Source: Urechis unicinctus
Lineage: Eukaryota > Annelida > Polychaeta > Xenopneusta > Urechidae
Length of the DNA: 64,000 bases
Direction of reading: 5' to 3'
NCBI GenBank assembly: GCA_034190875.2
Contig: CM067356.1
Span: 60,100,208-60,164,207 of the forward strand
Below, piece by piece: positions 50,701-62,844 of this stretch (its first letter is position 1; every line of letters begins with the position of its first letter). The position numbers and the translations under genes are program-made. Under the pieces are notes generated by a model. That model made no database searches. It was not told where the DNA came from and was given only the letters and a program-made list of their open reading frames with translations.

Positions 50701-52917
50701 GGTATGAATAAAGCATGGAAGAGAATTCTTTGGTATACTCATTTTGTTTTACAAAGTTGTGACATTTCATGAAAATTCAATAATGTTTGGTCTATTTCAG
50801 AATGGCAACTGTATCCAAAGATGGGACATGGAAACTGTGGAACACTTATGGTAGGCTCATCTGCTCCATGGATTCTCTTCTAGTGTTTTTCCTATCATGG
50901 CCTCTGTTTCCTTCAATCACCATTGATAATTTCTCTTACAATGACCTTTTAACTTCTTCAATGACCTTTGGTAACTTCTCCTACACTGAACTCTGTTGAC
51001 CTCTTGATTTCAGTGGAATACCAGAAGCAGCAGGACCCCTACCTCCTGCAGACCGGACAGCATGCTGATCATGGCTTGCAGTCATTTATTGCATTGTCAC
51101 CAGACTGCAAAACTGTTGCTATAGCAACTGCAGCAACTCTAAAACTGTACAATGCTGATACAAGGGAATGTCAGAAGGAAATTGCTGACATCCATACCGG
51201 TAAGAGCCTTGGTAGTGATGCTCCTCAATGTGACCAGGAGGCTGAATTCATTGAATAAAGAGGTGGTTTCTTAAACCAAGAGTTTTGGTTGCATTAGTGT
51301 TTAATGGCATCCATCACCTGCCTATTTTGCTAATTATAAAATGATGAAACATAAGGTTGATCATGAATGCATTGTCTTGGTTTCAGGCTCCATCACGCGT
51401 GTTCTGTTTGACCCCACAAGTCGTTACGTATTGACAACAGGTGATAAACACATCCACGCTTTCTTTAACATAGCAGGCTACGAAGCCAACATCACAGAAC
51501 TGGAGGGCAAGAAATCCAAGGCCACCACACAGACCATGAGAGAAAGGATACAGTCACAGATAGAAGAGTATAGGTAAGGTTAAACTTATCAACAGGTGAC
51601 CTGTTGACTAATCTACAGGTTAGCCATTGACAGCTAAAGGTGAGCTAATGATGAACTGGTCTCAGACATTGTGAAGGTTTACCGGACCCGTCGGACATCC
51701 AGTAAACTTTTCTCTGGTCTGATAAAAAATGTGATTGTTCACCGGTCCTTGGTCTAATAATAAATTCTAACATAATATACATGCCAGTACCCCCTCCAAA
51801 ACAAAAATAAACCCAAGAATTTGCCGTTTCACATCTCTTTCGTCTTTCTCCCAATATTTATAATTTTCGCCAGGCGACATGACTTAGGGTGATTCCTTGG
51901 TTGCTGGAAACGCCTGAGTAGATTTCACTCGGTTTGAAAGCATGGCGTGGTCATATATGTTTGTCAAAACTTCGGTCCAGTAAAAAAAATCTCGGCCCAG
52001 TAAGTTTTTCAAACTTTACTGGACCACAGTCTGGTAAAGTTTGAAATTCCTTCACAATGTCTGCTGGTCTGCAGGTGAACTAATGATTAAAAGCCCTACT
52101 GGAGAGCTATTGATGAACTATTCTACATGTGAGCTATTGATATACTAGTCTGCAGGTGAGCTATTGATTACCTAGCTCTACTGGTGAGCTATTGACGAAC
52201 AAGTCTAAAGGTGAGTTATTGATTAACTGTTTTATGGGTGAGCTATTGATTAACTAGTCAGCAGGTAAGCCATTGATTAATGATTCTACAGGTAAACTTT
52301 TGATTAACTACTCTACAGTTGAGCTATTGATTACCTGGTTTACAGATGGACTATTTGCTAGCTAATATACAGGTGAGCTATTGATTGAGTACTTTACAGG
52401 TGAGCTATTGATTGAGTACTTTACTGGTGAGCTCTAGATTAAATACTTTACAGATGATTGATTATTTATTCTGCGGGTGAACTTTTGATTAACTACTCTA
52501 CAGGTGAGCTATTGATTAACTGGTATACAGATGAGCTATTGATTAACTACTCTACAGGTGAGCTGTTGATTAACTACTCTACAGGTGAGCTATTGATTAA
52601 CTGGTATGCAGATAAGCTATTGATTAACTACTCTACAGGTGAGCTATTGATTTACTGGTATGAAGGTGGGCAATTGATTATTTATTCTACAGATGAACTG
52701 TTGATTAGGGACTCTACAGGTGAGCTAGTGATTAAATAGTCTACAGTAGTATATTGATTAATTTGTTAACAGGTGAACTATATATCAACTGCTCTATATG
52801 TGATCTATTGGGTTCATTTATCAATCTCTCATTCATTTGTTGCCCTAGTGACCAACAGTAGCATGATGGAATGATTGTTACAGACAGTTGGTGGTTGCTG
52901 TGGAGAACAGTTCATAG
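47754..52917 (+). CDS. TBL2: TBL2, transducin beta-like 2 (complete)
   Basis: ER membrane-anchored WD40 protein; in mammals it binds PERK and takes part in ER-stress translation control. Eleven exons: 47754-47880, 48647-48853, 48954-49068, 49209-49317, 49409-49508, 49673-49759, 50475-50610, 50801-50850, 51014-51199, 51387-51573 and 52884-52917. All phases agree, giving 445 residues (human 447). Exon 1 encodes the N-terminal membrane anchor VAAVTAAVGAVVLLFVLLCG. A Lys-rich linker follows (KKKETARRKETR). WD repeats follow: VLDFDFSANGKYLASCAE, NVELDHATQVKFSPDTK, CDKSTFIRIWDLK, MNNSYAAVSPCGKFFGSAG, TVSKDGTWKLWNT and QDPYLLQTGQ. The C terminus is a short helix (RIQSQIEEYR). The last exon is only ten codons. 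Intron 10 carries a minisatellite seeded at its donor and a 401-bp transposon. Confidence 0.96.
48120..48255. mobile_element. Dispersed SINE-like repeat, copy in TBL2 intron 1
   Basis: Shares ggacggtgatatag, ataccttcctgctaagatcg and tgtactaacgca with 27670-27800 in order and spacing. Box-B-like ggtcgagcc is present. Second copy of a candidate tRNA-derived family. Confidence 0.45.
48400..48595. repeat. Minisatellite in TBL2 intron 1
   Basis: Copies of gtctggtgtcacccat (16 bp) and gtctggtgctgttcat in a repeating ~64-bp order of four units. It lies 50 bp upstream of the exon 2 acceptor, but does not copy it. Confidence 0.85.
49795..50270. repeat. 20-bp minisatellite in TBL2 intron 6
   Basis: About 23 copies of catccagtctgtcatcttat. 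The unit has no stop in any forward frame, so three overlapping long frames appear. They are artefacts, since conserved TBL2 exons flank the array. Confidence 0.92.
51574..52770. repeat. 27-bp minisatellite starting at the TBL2 exon 10 donor
   Basis: Units of gtgagctattgattaactac plus tctacag begin directly at the exon 10 donor (TATAG|GTAAGG), degenerate at first and cleaner from 52080 on. Each unit reproduces an acag|gtgagc donor-like junction. A transposon interrupts the array at 51663-52063. Confidence 0.85.
51663..52063. mobile_element. 401-bp MITE-like DNA transposon in TBL2 intron 10
   Basis: Perfect 15-bp terminal inverted repeats: cagacattgtgaagg at the left, ccttcacaatgtctg at the right. 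Imperfect inverted similarity continues inward (tttaccggacc versus the complement of ggaccacagtctggtaaa). It is flanked by identical 7-bp sequences ctggtct (51656-51662 and 52064-52070), a probable target-site duplication. No coding capacity; non-autonomous. Confidence 0.85.
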
Positions 52918-53860
52918 CCTCAATGAAGTCATTTACTACAGAGCTCAAGTCACTGGGGGCAGCCTCATACCATCAAGTCACTGGGAAACAGCCTCATTAC
53001 ATCAAGTCACTGGGGAGCAGCCTCATACCCATAGGTCTCTGGGGATCAGACTCAAAGCTTCATATTTTCAATCAAATCACTCATGCTGTCTTTGTTTGGG
53101 AAAATGATTTTGATTTTGTTGCTGTATTGAATGTTGAACTTCATTAAACCATTTTTCATGAAATCATTCTTCATCAATTTCGATTATATTTCGCAACACT
53201 TCCATTTTGTGGTGTGATTTTCTTGTTAGTTTGATCATCAAGGTAGGAGAGATATCTCAGTCAACTCACTTGCCTCATTCTGGAGGAGAGAGCTCTCAAT
53301 CAACTATCTTTATTGAGTGAGCTCTCAGTCAACTGGTCAATCCATTTAAAATATACTATTATTGGTCAACAACCGTCAAACTGCGTCACCCAGAAAGTGT
53401 CCCACAAAAATGCTTTGCTCACAAATGTCACCTATAATTGATAGCGTCTTGCTACATATACGGTATATTCCCTAATTAACGCCCCTACCCTAATTAATGC
53501 CCCCCTTCCGTTTTAAAGAAAAGATAAAATCATGACTTACCATAAATTTATTAATTCATCCTTTTATACTCTCAAACTTTCACTATTCTGATTGCCGTAC
53601 TTGTTCTAATAGACATATGCGATGTTTAGGGAGATGGACGCATAAAAGACATGGACATGATGTGACTATTGTTTTTTTTGGTATATAAGACTTAAACATG
53701 AAGTAAATTTTATCGATTTTTGACGCTTTATAAACGCCCCTCTTCCCAAAATGTAACCCCCCCGGGTGCGCTAATAAGGGAAAATACGGTATTCATGGTC
53801 TATATCGCTCTATAACATCGTCCTTGGCTAAGCTTCTTCTGTATTCAAACTCTAATTGCT
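52918..53860. other. TBL2 3' UTR and downstream unique sequence
   Basis: Short repeats of 'tcaagtcactggggagcagcc' (three copies) lie at 52945-53050. ATTAAA at 53143-53148 is a possible poly(A) signal. 53160-53860 shows no gene. Confidence 0.4.
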
Positions 53861-55695
53861 CTGGCTACTATTGTACTCAAACTCTCATTGCTCTGGCTAT
53901 GGTAGGGTGAGCTACTTCTGTACTCAAACTCTATTTGCTCTGTCTATGATAGGGTGAGCTACTGTTGTACTCAAACTCTCATTGCTCTGGCTATGGTAGG
54001 GTGAGCTACTTCTGTACTCAAACTCTCATTTCTCTGGCTATAGTAGGGTGAGCTACTTCTGTACTCTAACTCTATTTGCTCTGTCTATAGTAGGGTGAGT
54101 TACTTCTGTACTCAAACTCTCATTTCGCTCTGTCTATGGTAGGGTGAGCTACTTCTGTACTCAAACTCTCATTTCTCTATGGTAGGGTGAGCTACTTCTG
54201 TACTCAAACTCTCATTTCTCTGTATGTAGGGTGAGTTACTTCTGTACTCAAACTCTATTTGCTCTGTCTATGGTAGGGTGAGCTACTTCTGTACTCAAAC
54301 TCTCATTTCTCTGGCTATGGTAGGGTGAGCTACTGTTGTATTCACACTCTCATTGCTCTGGCTATGGTAGGTGAGCTAGTACTCAAACTCTCATTTCTAT
54401 GGTAGGGTGAGCTCAAAACTCTCATTTCTCTGGCTATGGTAGGGTGAGCTACTTCTGTACTCAAACTCTCATTGCTCTGGCTATGGTAGGGTGAGCTACT
54501 TCTGTACTCAAACTCTCATTGCTCTGGCTATGGTAGGGTGAGCTACTTCTGTACTCAAACTCTCATTTCTCTGGCTATGGTAGGGTGAGCTACTTCTGTA
54601 CTCAAACTCTCATTTCTCTGGCTATGGTAGGGTGAGCTACTTTCTGTACTCAAACTCTCATTGCTCTGGCTATGGTAGGGTGAGCTACTGTTGTACTCAA
54701 ACTCTCATTGCTCTGGCTATGGTAGGGTGAGCTACTTCTGTACTCAAACTCTCATTGCTCTGGCTATGGTAGGGTGAGCTACTTCTGTACTCAAACTCTC
54801 ATTGCTCTGGCTATGGTAGGGTGAGTTACTTCTGTACTCAAACTCTCATTTCTGCTCTGGCTATTGCTCTTCTGTACTCAAACTCTCATTGCTCTGGCTA
54901 TGGTAGGGTGAGCTACTTCTGTACTCAAACTCTCATTGCTCTGGCTATGGTAGGGTGAGCTACTTCTGTACTCAAACTCTCATTGCTCTGGCTATGGTAG
55001 GGTGAGTACTTCTGTACTCAAACTCTCATTTCTCTGGCTATAGTAGGGTGAGCTACTTCTGTACTCAAACTCTCATTTCTCTGGCTATGGTAGGGTGAGT
55101 TACTTCTGTACTCAAACTCTCATTTCTCTGGCTATGGTAGGGTGAGCTACTTCTGTACTCAAACTCTCATTTGCTCTGGCTATGGTAGGTGAGCTACTTC
55201 TGTACTCAAACTAGGGTCTGAGGTAGGGTGAGTTACTTCTGTACTCAAACTCTATTTGCTCTGGCTATAGTAGGGTGAGCTACTTCTGTACTCAAACTCT
55301 CATTGCTCTGGCTATAGTAGGGTGAGCTACTTCTGTACTCAAACTCTATTTGCTCTGGCTATGGTAGGGTGAGCTACTGCTGTACTCAAACTCTCATTTA
55401 GCTCTTGGCTATGGTAGGGTGAGCTACTTCTGTACTCAAACTCTATTTGCTCTGGCTATGGTAGGGTGAGCTACTGCTGTACTCAAACTTTCATTGCACT
55501 GGCTATGGTAGGGGGTGAGCTGTACTCAAACTTTTCATTGCACTGGCTATGGTAGGGTGAGCTCAAACTCTCATTTAGCTCTTGCTATGGTAGGGTGAGC
55601 TACTGCTGTACTCAAACTATATTTTTAGCTCTGGCTATGGTAGGGTGAGCTACTTCTGTACTCAAACTCTCTTTGCTCTGGCTCTGGTAGGGTGA
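53860..55695. repeat. 47-bp minisatellite, about 38 copies
   Basis: Consensus gctctggctatggtagggtg plus agctacttctgtactcaaactctcatt, with many indels. It is the largest array in the window by length. Each unit has a tag|ggtgagcta donor-like string, but no exon is known beside it. Confidence 0.93.
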
Positions 55696-55875
55696 GTTCA
55701 TGCCTTTGGTAATGGTTTCGAGGTAAGAATATGTCAGACAATCTCTGATGACCATTTTTAATAAGTATAGTCCATGTTGAGCGTATGCCTACCTCAGTAT
55801 CCAGGCGCCTGTGTGTTTTGGCCTTTTCTCGATATTTCATTGAATTATTCCGTTCTTTCTAATGATGTCTTTTTT

Positions 55876-55881
55876 TTTATT
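55876..55881 (-). terminator. Poly(A) signal candidate, CARD/Death-domain gene
   Basis: TTTATT on the plus strand, 381 bases beyond the minus-strand stop at 56262. The region between contains a (TA)n tract. Confidence 0.35.
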
Positions 55882-56104
55882 AATATCATATCAATATCAC
55901 AGACGATATATTTAACTTTGATAAAATGCAGAAATGGATGGTTAAGCGGGGAAGTGTTTTTCTTCCCACGACATGATATTACCGAGTGATCACCCACGAT
56001 ATGACAGAGCAAAGTTATCATTCGCCCCAAAATGATATGATAATGGAGGGTATTCATTCACTCAAGCATGATATGATAGATGAGGGTAAATATACCTGTA
56101 AATA

Positions 56105-56108
56105 AATG

Positions 56109-56194
<86 letters not shown>

Positions 56195-56240
56195 TATATA
56201 TATAGATATAGGAGAGATATATATATATATATATATATAT
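56105..56240. repeat. (TA)n microsatellite
   Basis: Pure TA run of about 80 bp, flanked by interrupted tatat/gatat repeats, just past the stop codon of the CARD/Death-domain gene. Confidence 0.95.
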
Positions 56241-56261
56241 AGAGATATCGAGACAATGCAA

Positions 56262-59200
56262 TCACTTGATGACTGGCAGAGGAGGGAGGCGCGGTGTTGC
56301 AGCCATCATGTTCTCCTGCGAGTTGATATCGTCAGCATCATCCAACTCGTCTTCATCCTCGTCCATCTCTACCACGTCGTCGTTGTCAGTCGGTGCTGAC
56401 GTCGCTTCCTCTATAACCAAGCCGTCCAGGTCCGGCTCTTCAAACGTGCCGTCCTCGTTCTGAACGATCTCGACGCGGTGAGCGGGGGTGACAATAAGTG
56501 CCAGATCAGGACGTCCAAGTTCCTTCAGTCCGTTCACGAGTTGTTCACAGCGGCCATTATCTTCATCACGCCAAGTCTTGAGCATCATGAAGGCCACCTG
56601 TGACGTCACAAGCGCCAAACAATCAACATACAAAACGTTTACTTATTTGGTCAGGTTGCCATTTGACGTAAGCTACTCACGGCATCCGTTTTGCCGATGG
56701 CTTCGAACTCGACCATATCCATGCGGTTGCTGGTCATGCCGATGGCTCGGCCCAACTGACGCCATTTCATCTGCATGCGGTCAGCCACGTACATCAACCG
56801 CTCATTCGCCAGGGCATCTGTACACAATCCTATCTCTATACCACAGCTGTACACAATCCTATCTCTATACCACATCTGTACACAATCCAATCTCTATACC
56901 ACATCTGTATACAATCCTATCTCTATTCCACATCTGTACACAATCTCATCTCTATACCACAGCTGTACACAGTCCTATCTCTATACCACAGCTGTACACA
57001 ATCGTATCTCTACACCACAGCTGTACACAATCCTATCTCTATACCACATCCGTACACAATCCTATCTTTATTCCACATCCGTACACAATCCTATCTTTAT
57101 ACCACATCTGCACACACTCTATACCACATCTGTACTCAATCTCATCTTTATACCACATCCGTACACAATCTCATCTCTATTCCACATCCGTACACAATCC
57201 TATCTCTATACCACAGCTGTACACAATCCTATCCTATACCACAGCTGTACACAATCCTATCCCTATACCACAGCTGTACACAATCCAATCTCTATACCAC
57301 ATCCGTACACAATCCTATCTTTATACCACATCTGTACACAATCTCATTTCTATACCACATCCGTACACAATCCTATCTCCATACCACAGCTGTACACAAT
57401 CCTATCTCTATACCACAGCTGTACACAATCCTATCCCTATACCACAGCTGTACACAATCCTATCTCTATACCACATCTGTACACAATCTCATCTCTATAC
57501 CACATCTGTACACAATCTCATCTCTATGCCACATCCGTACACAATCCTATCTCTATACCACAGCTGTACACAATCCTATCTCTATACCACAGCTGTACAC
57601 AATCCTATCTCTATACCACAGCTGTACACAATCCTATCTCTATGCCACATATATATCAATGGCGGGTGTATATAAATACAAACACACATCTCATCGATTG
57701 TGCAACTTATACTTCGTTTCGAAATTAGGATGAAAACATCTTTGATCCTACATTATGGAGCTTGATAAAACAGAAATGGCCTCATCATCAACGCACTCCA
57801 TTTCTTCTAAATAAAACAGAAATGGCCTCATCATCAACGCACTCCATTTCTTCTAAATAAAACAGAAATGGCCTCATCATCAACAACCCACTCCATTTCT
57901 TCTAAATAAAACAGAAATGGCCTCATCATCAACAACCCACTCCATTTCTTCTAAATAAAACAGAAATGGCCTCATCATCAACAACCCACTCCATTTCTTC
58001 TAAATAAAACAGAAATGGCCTCATCATCAACGCACTCAATTTCTTCTAAATAAAACAGAAATGGCCTCATCATCAACGCACTCCATTTCTTCTAAATAAA
58101 ACAGAAATGGCCTCATCATCAACGCACTCCATTTCTTCTAAATAAAACAGAAATGGCCTCATCATCAACGCACTCCATTTCTTCTAAATAAAACAGAAAT
58201 GGCCTCATCATCAACGCACTCCATTTCTTCTAAATAAAACAGAAATGGCCTCATCATCAACGCACTCCATTTCTTCTCAATAAAACAGAAATGGCCTCAT
58301 CATCAACGCACTCCATTTCTTCTAAATAAAACAGAAATGGCCACATCATCAACAACCCACTCCATTTCTTCTAAATAAAACAGAAATGGCCTCATCATCA
58401 ACCCACTCCATTTCTTCCTCTTCTTTTTCTTCTTCTTGCCTTTCTTATCCTCGTCGTCGTCGTCGGCGCCATTTCTCTTCTTCTTCTCCCTCCTAGCCGC
58501 CTCTTCTTCCTCCTCTTGCTTGCGTTTGTCTTTCTCCTCTGCTATGTCTTTGAGATTTCTCACATCGCGAATTATTCCCCGTACTATCTTACGGCATTGA
58601 TCAGCAGGAATGGTACTGTTCATGTTTTTAGCGTGGTAGCGAGTGATGACGCCGATTTGATTTCGCATCCGCTTGTGGAGCATTTCGCGTTTGTGGATTT
58701 CCACCATTTTTTGTTTGATGCGAAATTTCAGTTTGTCTGTCTCTTGTTGGTGTTGAACTTGTAATTCCTGGTTTTGCTTAACAAATTCTGCGATTCTTTG
58801 GCCGTGTTTGCCCTCTGTTTCTCTCATTTCCTTGCGGTAGTGCTTACGGACCGCGTCCACCAGCGCACCCATTCGAGTTTTAAGGCTGTCCGGCTCGTCC
58901 CCTTTACCCCGAGTCTGTGGTGTAAACGGCTTGCCCACAAGCTCTTTCCTAATTTTTTCAATCTCCTTTTCTTTCCAGTAGATCTCCTTCTCAGCCTCTG
59001 CAACTTGCTGGGCTAGATTCTTCCTCTCTTTGCGGGTATCTGCCAGCACCTTTTTGGCATCCCGCGATGCCTCTTTGTCCAGTATACCTTTGCGCAGAGT
59101 CGACGTGAGTTTGTTTTCTTCGACATCCAAATTCTCAAGTTCAACTTGCATATAGTACAGCTTGTTTACAGAGAGATTGATTTGAGAGAGAAGAAAGCGC

Positions 59201-60010
59201 ATGCGCAACACGAGTGCCTTGCCTGTTGCGAAGTTTGTGATGGTGGGCATCCGGGTCAAGAGTTCATCATGTTCACTCGGCAAACCATACTCGCTCGCCA
59301 TTTCCCCGATGTAGCATTGCAATTGCTCTTGCTCCATTCGAAAATGTTGCAATCTCCGAACCTCGGTCCTACTTTCCTGATTTAATAATTCCAACTCCTT
59401 AATCTTTGAGTTCAGCATTTCTATTTCGCCGTTCGACTGGGAGATTCTCTCTTTAAGCTGCGTCTCTTTTTCCGTCATGTTTTCGATGCGCTTCTGCAGA
59501 CTGGCGATGATTTGTTTCAGCTTCTCGCGGTCATTGTTCACGTCACTGAATCCTTCCTCCAGCTTCCGGTGTTCCATCTCTATCTTGCCTTCTATGAAGC
59601 TCTGTAGCAAGTGCTTGCCCTCCTCGCCCAGCTTGTGACCTATGTGCCGATACTTGCGCAGGAATTCCGATAAATCCAAGAAGTAGGTGAAAGCGGGGGG
59701 TAATATCTCACCTGAAGAGTATTCACGTCAACACATCAAAACGCGCACATGCTTCTTAGAGTTTTCAAAACTACAAACTAGAATATTACTTATCTCTATC
59801 GAATACCAACGAAGTATGGCGTTAGCAGATGGGTAGACATAAGAATGGTTTACCGAAGCGGGTATATTTGTGGGTCTTAGTGAGCTCCTTGGCCACTGGG
59901 TCTAAGCGGCAGTCTCTCAGTGACTTGATGAACTTGTCAAACACGTTGTCACCATGGCTACCCAGATAAGTGAGCATCTTAAGGGTTTGTTCCACGCGGT
60001 ACCTTTGCGA
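56262..60010 (-). CDS. CARD - coiled coil - Death domain protein (5' end missing)
   Basis: Putative adaptor or scaffold of death-fold signalling (apoptosis or innate immunity); role inferred from domains only. Exons: 59854-60010, 58407-59711, 56681-56817 and 56262-56597, phases agreeing (1, 1, 0), giving 644 residues from the first exon seen. The first exon matches the second half of a CARD ([20 protein letters not shown], then [19 protein letters not shown]). The next exon, 434 codons, is nearly all Glu/Lys/Arg-rich coiled coil, ending in Asp/Lys runs. The last two exons form a Death domain: [20 protein letters not shown] with the conserved W and [17 protein letters not shown], and [18 protein letters not shown] tail of about 70 acidic residues follows. 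Exons encoding the CARD start should lie beyond 60010 but were not found. The donor at 58407 (TGGA|GTGGGT) is chosen for phase. CRADD has CARD plus Death domain but no long coil. Confidence 0.84.
56818..57648. repeat. 29-bp minisatellite at the Death-domain exon acceptor
   Basis: About 28 copies of tgtacacaatcctatctcta plus taccacagc on the plus strand. On the coding (minus) strand each unit ends gattgtgtacag, identical to the functional acceptor gattgtgtacag|ATGCCC, so the 3' splice site is repeated in tandem through the intron. Confidence 0.93.
57770..58417. repeat. 46-bp minisatellite at the coiled-coil exon donor
   Basis: About 14 copies, on the plus strand aaataaaacagaaatggcct plus catcatcaacgcactccatttcttct. 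On the coding strand each unit contains agaagaaatgga|gtgcgttg, matching the exon end gaagaaatgga|gtgggttg. The array therefore copies about 11 exonic bases and the donor. Confidence 0.93.
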
Positions 60011-61540
60011 CTACAACACAGAGCATTATGACTCCAATATACAGCACATAGAACGACAACATCTTTATTCACCTTGGATGGCACCCTAGAACGAACGAAG
60101 GAATTTGTGCCACACGGTAGTCAATAGCATCAGAACGGAGTTGTATTTTAATAACGACCGTTCTAACAAATTAAACATGAAAACGCTACGCAAGGCTGTC
60201 GCCACAACATGACAACGCCCCCTGGTGGTCTGTAAGTAACTGGCAGCACTAAACATCAGTCTACAGGGCACTAACCCACTGACCTAATCTATGTGCCTAG
60301 GGAGCCAGCAGCGGGAATCTGTCGTCCATCAAATCATCTCAGAACCTAACATCAACATTCTATGTTTGCGTGTGAGCAGTTATGTAAATAAACTTGTTCA
60401 TCCAGTTTAGTTTTCTTGATTTTCAATGTCTACGCCGAACATACCACTACAAAGGCTACGTGCGTCAGCTTTCCTAGGATAACCAATGCAGGTATACAGG
60501 GGAGGACGGACGCAAGATTAACAATTACATATCAGATATAAAGTACCGAACCTTTTTCTGTCCATCGCTGATTGTATGTTGGTTATCAAGAAAACGCTAA
60601 ATTATGATTTTTATAGACATTTCTTCACATACCTGTGATATAAATATAAAACGGGTCTAAATTGATTATAGTCGATATGTTGCATTATTCAACCCTTGAA
60701 ACAGAGATGACGCTTATGTAAGGTTCCTTACCATTCTGCGGTAAGAGTTGCTTTCAGATAACACTAGTAGAGAGAACTTTGACTTGAATGATAAAATTGA
60801 ATAACTTATATTTGGATGTGTAAAATTTGAACCCAATTGGAGAGTTGTATTGATGTACTATTAAAATATCTGCCGTATTGATCAATTTTCCAACATTACC
60901 TGCCCGTTATCATTCGGTAACATTCTACCTTGATTCACGCATTTGCGACATCAGGCACCGTGCTGAACCTGGCTGATAAATACATGAAACTCGCTGATAA
61001 ATACATGAAACTCGCAGTTCCCTCGCAGTCACTAGTGTCGTTTAATAAACAGTTGTGCCGTTTCGGGGACAGCCCCTTTACGGCGTTCGCACGTTCACGT
61101 GTCGATTAAAAAAGTTTCGGGGAGTGGTTGTCTGAAGCGATATGCTTACACGCTTAACGACCACCAGTGCTATTGACTGTTTAAGAATGTTGCTGTAATG
61201 CTGATAGGGGCCACAGCATGGTGTTAGTGGTTGTCAAGCTGGAAGCGATATGCTTACACGCTTAACGACCACCAGTGCAGTAGAAATCAACCAATTTAAG
61301 AATTAACAAATAGCAGTAATACAAATATCATGAGGGTCATGTTTCGATCCGTTTTATGTCAATTCGACTTTTCATCATCTTACTGCCCTCTAGGCGACTT
61401 AATGTGCTACAGAGAGCCTTTATCTTCGCCGTCAGGTGAAAAAAACCCCGGTATTTTAAGCGCCATGCAGGATTGGTTCTACACAGTGATATATAGAGGC
61501 ATTTTGTGACACACATAGTACTAGTTACTTGAATCACAGT
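60011..61540. other. Non-repetitive region with no supported gene
   Basis: Expected to contain upstream introns (and perhaps an unseen small exon) of the CARD/Death-domain gene. A 40-bp phrase, gaagcgatatgcttacacgc then ttaacgaccaccagtgc, occurs twice (61135 and 61240). No open segment resembling the first half of a CARD was found on the minus strand. Confidence 0.4.
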
Positions 61541-61790
61541 GAGACTACTGCTACTGCAAAAAGACTCAGTGATTACTGCCGCTAACTGCAAGGATGAGTC
61601 AATGATTACTGCAATAAAGATTGAATCAGTGATTACAGCCACGAACACTACATCAGTGATTACTGCTAAAAAGACTCAGTCAGTGATTACTGCCGCGAAG
61701 GCCACATCGGTGATTACTGCTAAAAAGACTCAATCATTGATTACTGTTAAAAAGACTCAATCAGTGATTACTGAACTGAATACCTATTTA
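61540..61790. repeat. Degenerate ~33-bp minisatellite
   Basis: About seven copies around the phrase tcagtgattactgctaaaaa plus gactcaa. The open plus-strand frame is a consequence of the period. Confidence 0.75.
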
Positions 61791-62164
61791 GATTAAAATT
61801 ATGCCATTACTCGACATACAGAGAGGCATGATAGAACACGTTACGTGTATATCTGTCATCATAGCAGCCGAAAGGAGACCCTCGTCAACGAGCCGCTCAC
61901 AAAGAGGCGGAGACAGAGTCACGTGATCCAGGATGAACCCTGACCCTTCAGCTGCTCACACGACCAGCTCCAAGGAATCGACAAGGTTACGTTTGGCATC
62001 CATCGCGGAAGATAAATCGGTGTCACACATAGGACCACTCAATATCGTCACATAACCAAATGAGATCAAATGTCATGTTGACCACTCCCCCTAAATCGAC
62101 AAGGTTACGTTCTGGCAGTAAAAATGTGCATTTAGATAAATCGGTTATGAATTCTATAGACAAG

Positions 62165-62460
<296 letters not shown>

Positions 62461-62844
62461 CATGTTATTGGTGACCGTTCTGACCATTAAACAGTCTGCT
62501 CTTCTCGCCGGCTGCTATAAGTAAATGTGAGTTTGTCCAGTCAAGCGTTAGTCCGCAATATCTCTTAGGTCAACATGAGCAGTAAGAGGTGTTGGTTGGC
62601 AGGGAGGCGACGGTAGTAGGACGATAGGACGGTAGTAGGACGAGAGCAATAAGTTGATTGGGGTCTGCGTGATGGGAGCTACCTTATTATGGCGACTTAC
62701 TGAGTGTAGGTTGGAATGAGCGGGGCAGCTATAGCTGGTTGTTTATACTGGATGTTTGTTTACGAATTGAGATCGTGGAGGAGAATGAATTCACTATGAA
62801 TTGCAGTTTCTTAGGTGGCTAAGGAGGATTCAAAATGATCCAAT

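Noticed and set aside
56488-57728. Two overlapping plus-strand open frames of 300-400 codons with Tyr/Thr/His-rich repeats
   Set aside because: They are translations of the 29-bp intronic array antisense to the Death-domain gene. The unit has no stop codon, so frames stay open automatically.
58516-59385. Plus-strand frames across the coiled-coil exon at 58407-59711
   Set aside because: Antisense shadows of a long Lys/Glu-rich coding exon.
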